Below are positions 5,624 to 5,753 of a stretch of 5,753 nucleotides of DNA, in pieces (within the stretch, counting starts at the first letter, position 1; each line of letters starts with the position of its first letter). The notes beneath the pieces were generated by a model. That model was given only the letters and a program-made list of their open reading frames with translations. It was not told the origin of the DNA and made no database searches. Location: positions 1-5,753 of the forward strand of contig NVSO02000067.1 of NCBI GenBank assembly GCA_002401305.2, in the 5' to 3' direction. A program made the translations under genes and the position numbers. This stretch comes from Rhodobiaceae bacterium. GTDB taxonomy: Bacteria > Pseudomonadota > Alphaproteobacteria > Parvibaculales > Parvibaculaceae.

Positions 5624-5650
5624 AATCGGCCTCTCCTGTAGAGGCCGATT
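5624..5650 (-). terminator. intrinsic terminator after the MscS-like gene
   Basis: A perfect 11-base-pair stem (AATCGGCCTCT at 5624-5634 with AGAGGCCGATT at 5640-5650) encloses a 5-base loop. On the minus strand it is followed directly by TTCTTTT, so with the end of the stem the run is ATTTTCTTTT. It lies 34 bases past the stop codon of the partial channel gene. The plus side lacks a comparable T tract, so it acts mainly on leftward transcripts and should insulate the DUF6460-like gene from the channel gene. Confidence 0.9.
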
Positions 5651-5684
5651 ATCATGTTTCGGTGTGAATTGCAGCTGAACAGCT

Positions 5685-5753
5685 TTAATCCGCAGCTTGA
5701 TAGACCGTACGGGTAGGGAACGGGATGGAAATGCCAGAGGCGTCCAGCGCTTC
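5685..5753 (-). CDS. MscS-family mechanosensitive channel, C-terminal end (partial)
   Basis: Only the last 22 codons and the stop lie in the window; the gene continues past the right edge. The visible end contains GISIPFPTRTVYQAAD, preceded by EALDAS. The pattern ALDxxGIxIPFPxRTVY is characteristic of the cytoplasmic C-terminal domain of small-conductance mechanosensitive channels (MscS family), where the closing beta-strand helps form the barrel. Such channels sit in the inner membrane and open on osmotic down-shock to release solutes. The reading frame ends at TAA (5685-5687) and the intrinsic terminator follows, as expected for a real gene end. The subtype (short MscS or longer MscK/YnaI-like) cannot be judged from this fragment. 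Confidence 0.75.
   Translation of the reverse strand, partial: EALDASGISIPFPTRTVYQAAD

Noticed and set aside
1..5753. Mobile element, phage defence, toxin-antitoxin, CRISPR or RNA-gene content
   Set aside because: No transposase, integrase, nuclease, repeat array, tRNA or rRNA pattern was seen on either strand. The DUF6460-like protein is sometimes labelled integrase but is a small membrane protein.

Overview
This window looks like ordinary chromosomal DNA from an alphaproteobacterium, at moderate GC by eye. The assignment rests on gene content: a small two-helix membrane protein of the DUF6460 type, a DUF427 protein, and TetR and LysR regulators of the kind common in that class. The genus cannot be fixed from the sequence. 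There is no tRNA, rRNA, CRISPR array, transposase or phage gene, and all recognisable genes are intact except one cut by the right edge.

Layout. (1) Bases 1-3598 hold four genes in a row on the plus strand with gaps of about 40-65 bases: a TetR/AcrR-type regulator, an HSL-type (HGGG-family) alpha/beta hydrolase, a zinc-independent NADPH:quinone-oxidoreductase-like medium-chain dehydrogenase/reductase (MDR), and a small lipoprotein of the DUF1131/YfeY family. A good sigma70-like promoter (TTGACC-N16-TAGAAT) lies ahead of the regulator, and its -10 box falls inside one arm of a perfect 8-base inverted repeat. This suggests an autoregulated operon. (2) Bases 3628-3993 hold a DUF427 protein on the minus strand, convergent with the lipoprotein. 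(3) Bases 3994-4323 are a divergent intergenic region with a possible LysR operator (TGCATATT repeated 13 bases apart). (4) Bases 4324-5229 encode a LysR-family regulator, divergent from the DUF427 gene. (5) Bases 5226-5525 encode the DUF6460-like membrane protein on the minus strand; its stop codon overlaps the LysR stop in one TTAA. (6) The right edge carries the last 22 codons of a probable MscS-family mechanosensitive channel on the minus strand. A very clear intrinsic terminator follows it at 5624-5650.

How the parts may work together (inference). The TetR regulator probably senses a small hydrophobic ligand and controls an esterase plus a reductase, as in many small catabolic or detoxification operons. 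The lipoprotein may be a passenger or an envelope partner. The LysR protein probably controls itself and perhaps the DUF427 gene.

I found no convincing new multi-gene system. The best leads are the operator/promoter overlap at the left end, the altered oxyanion motif (HMGG for HGGG) in the hydrolase, the pairing of a DUF1131 lipoprotein with catabolic enzymes, and the repeats in the divergent region.
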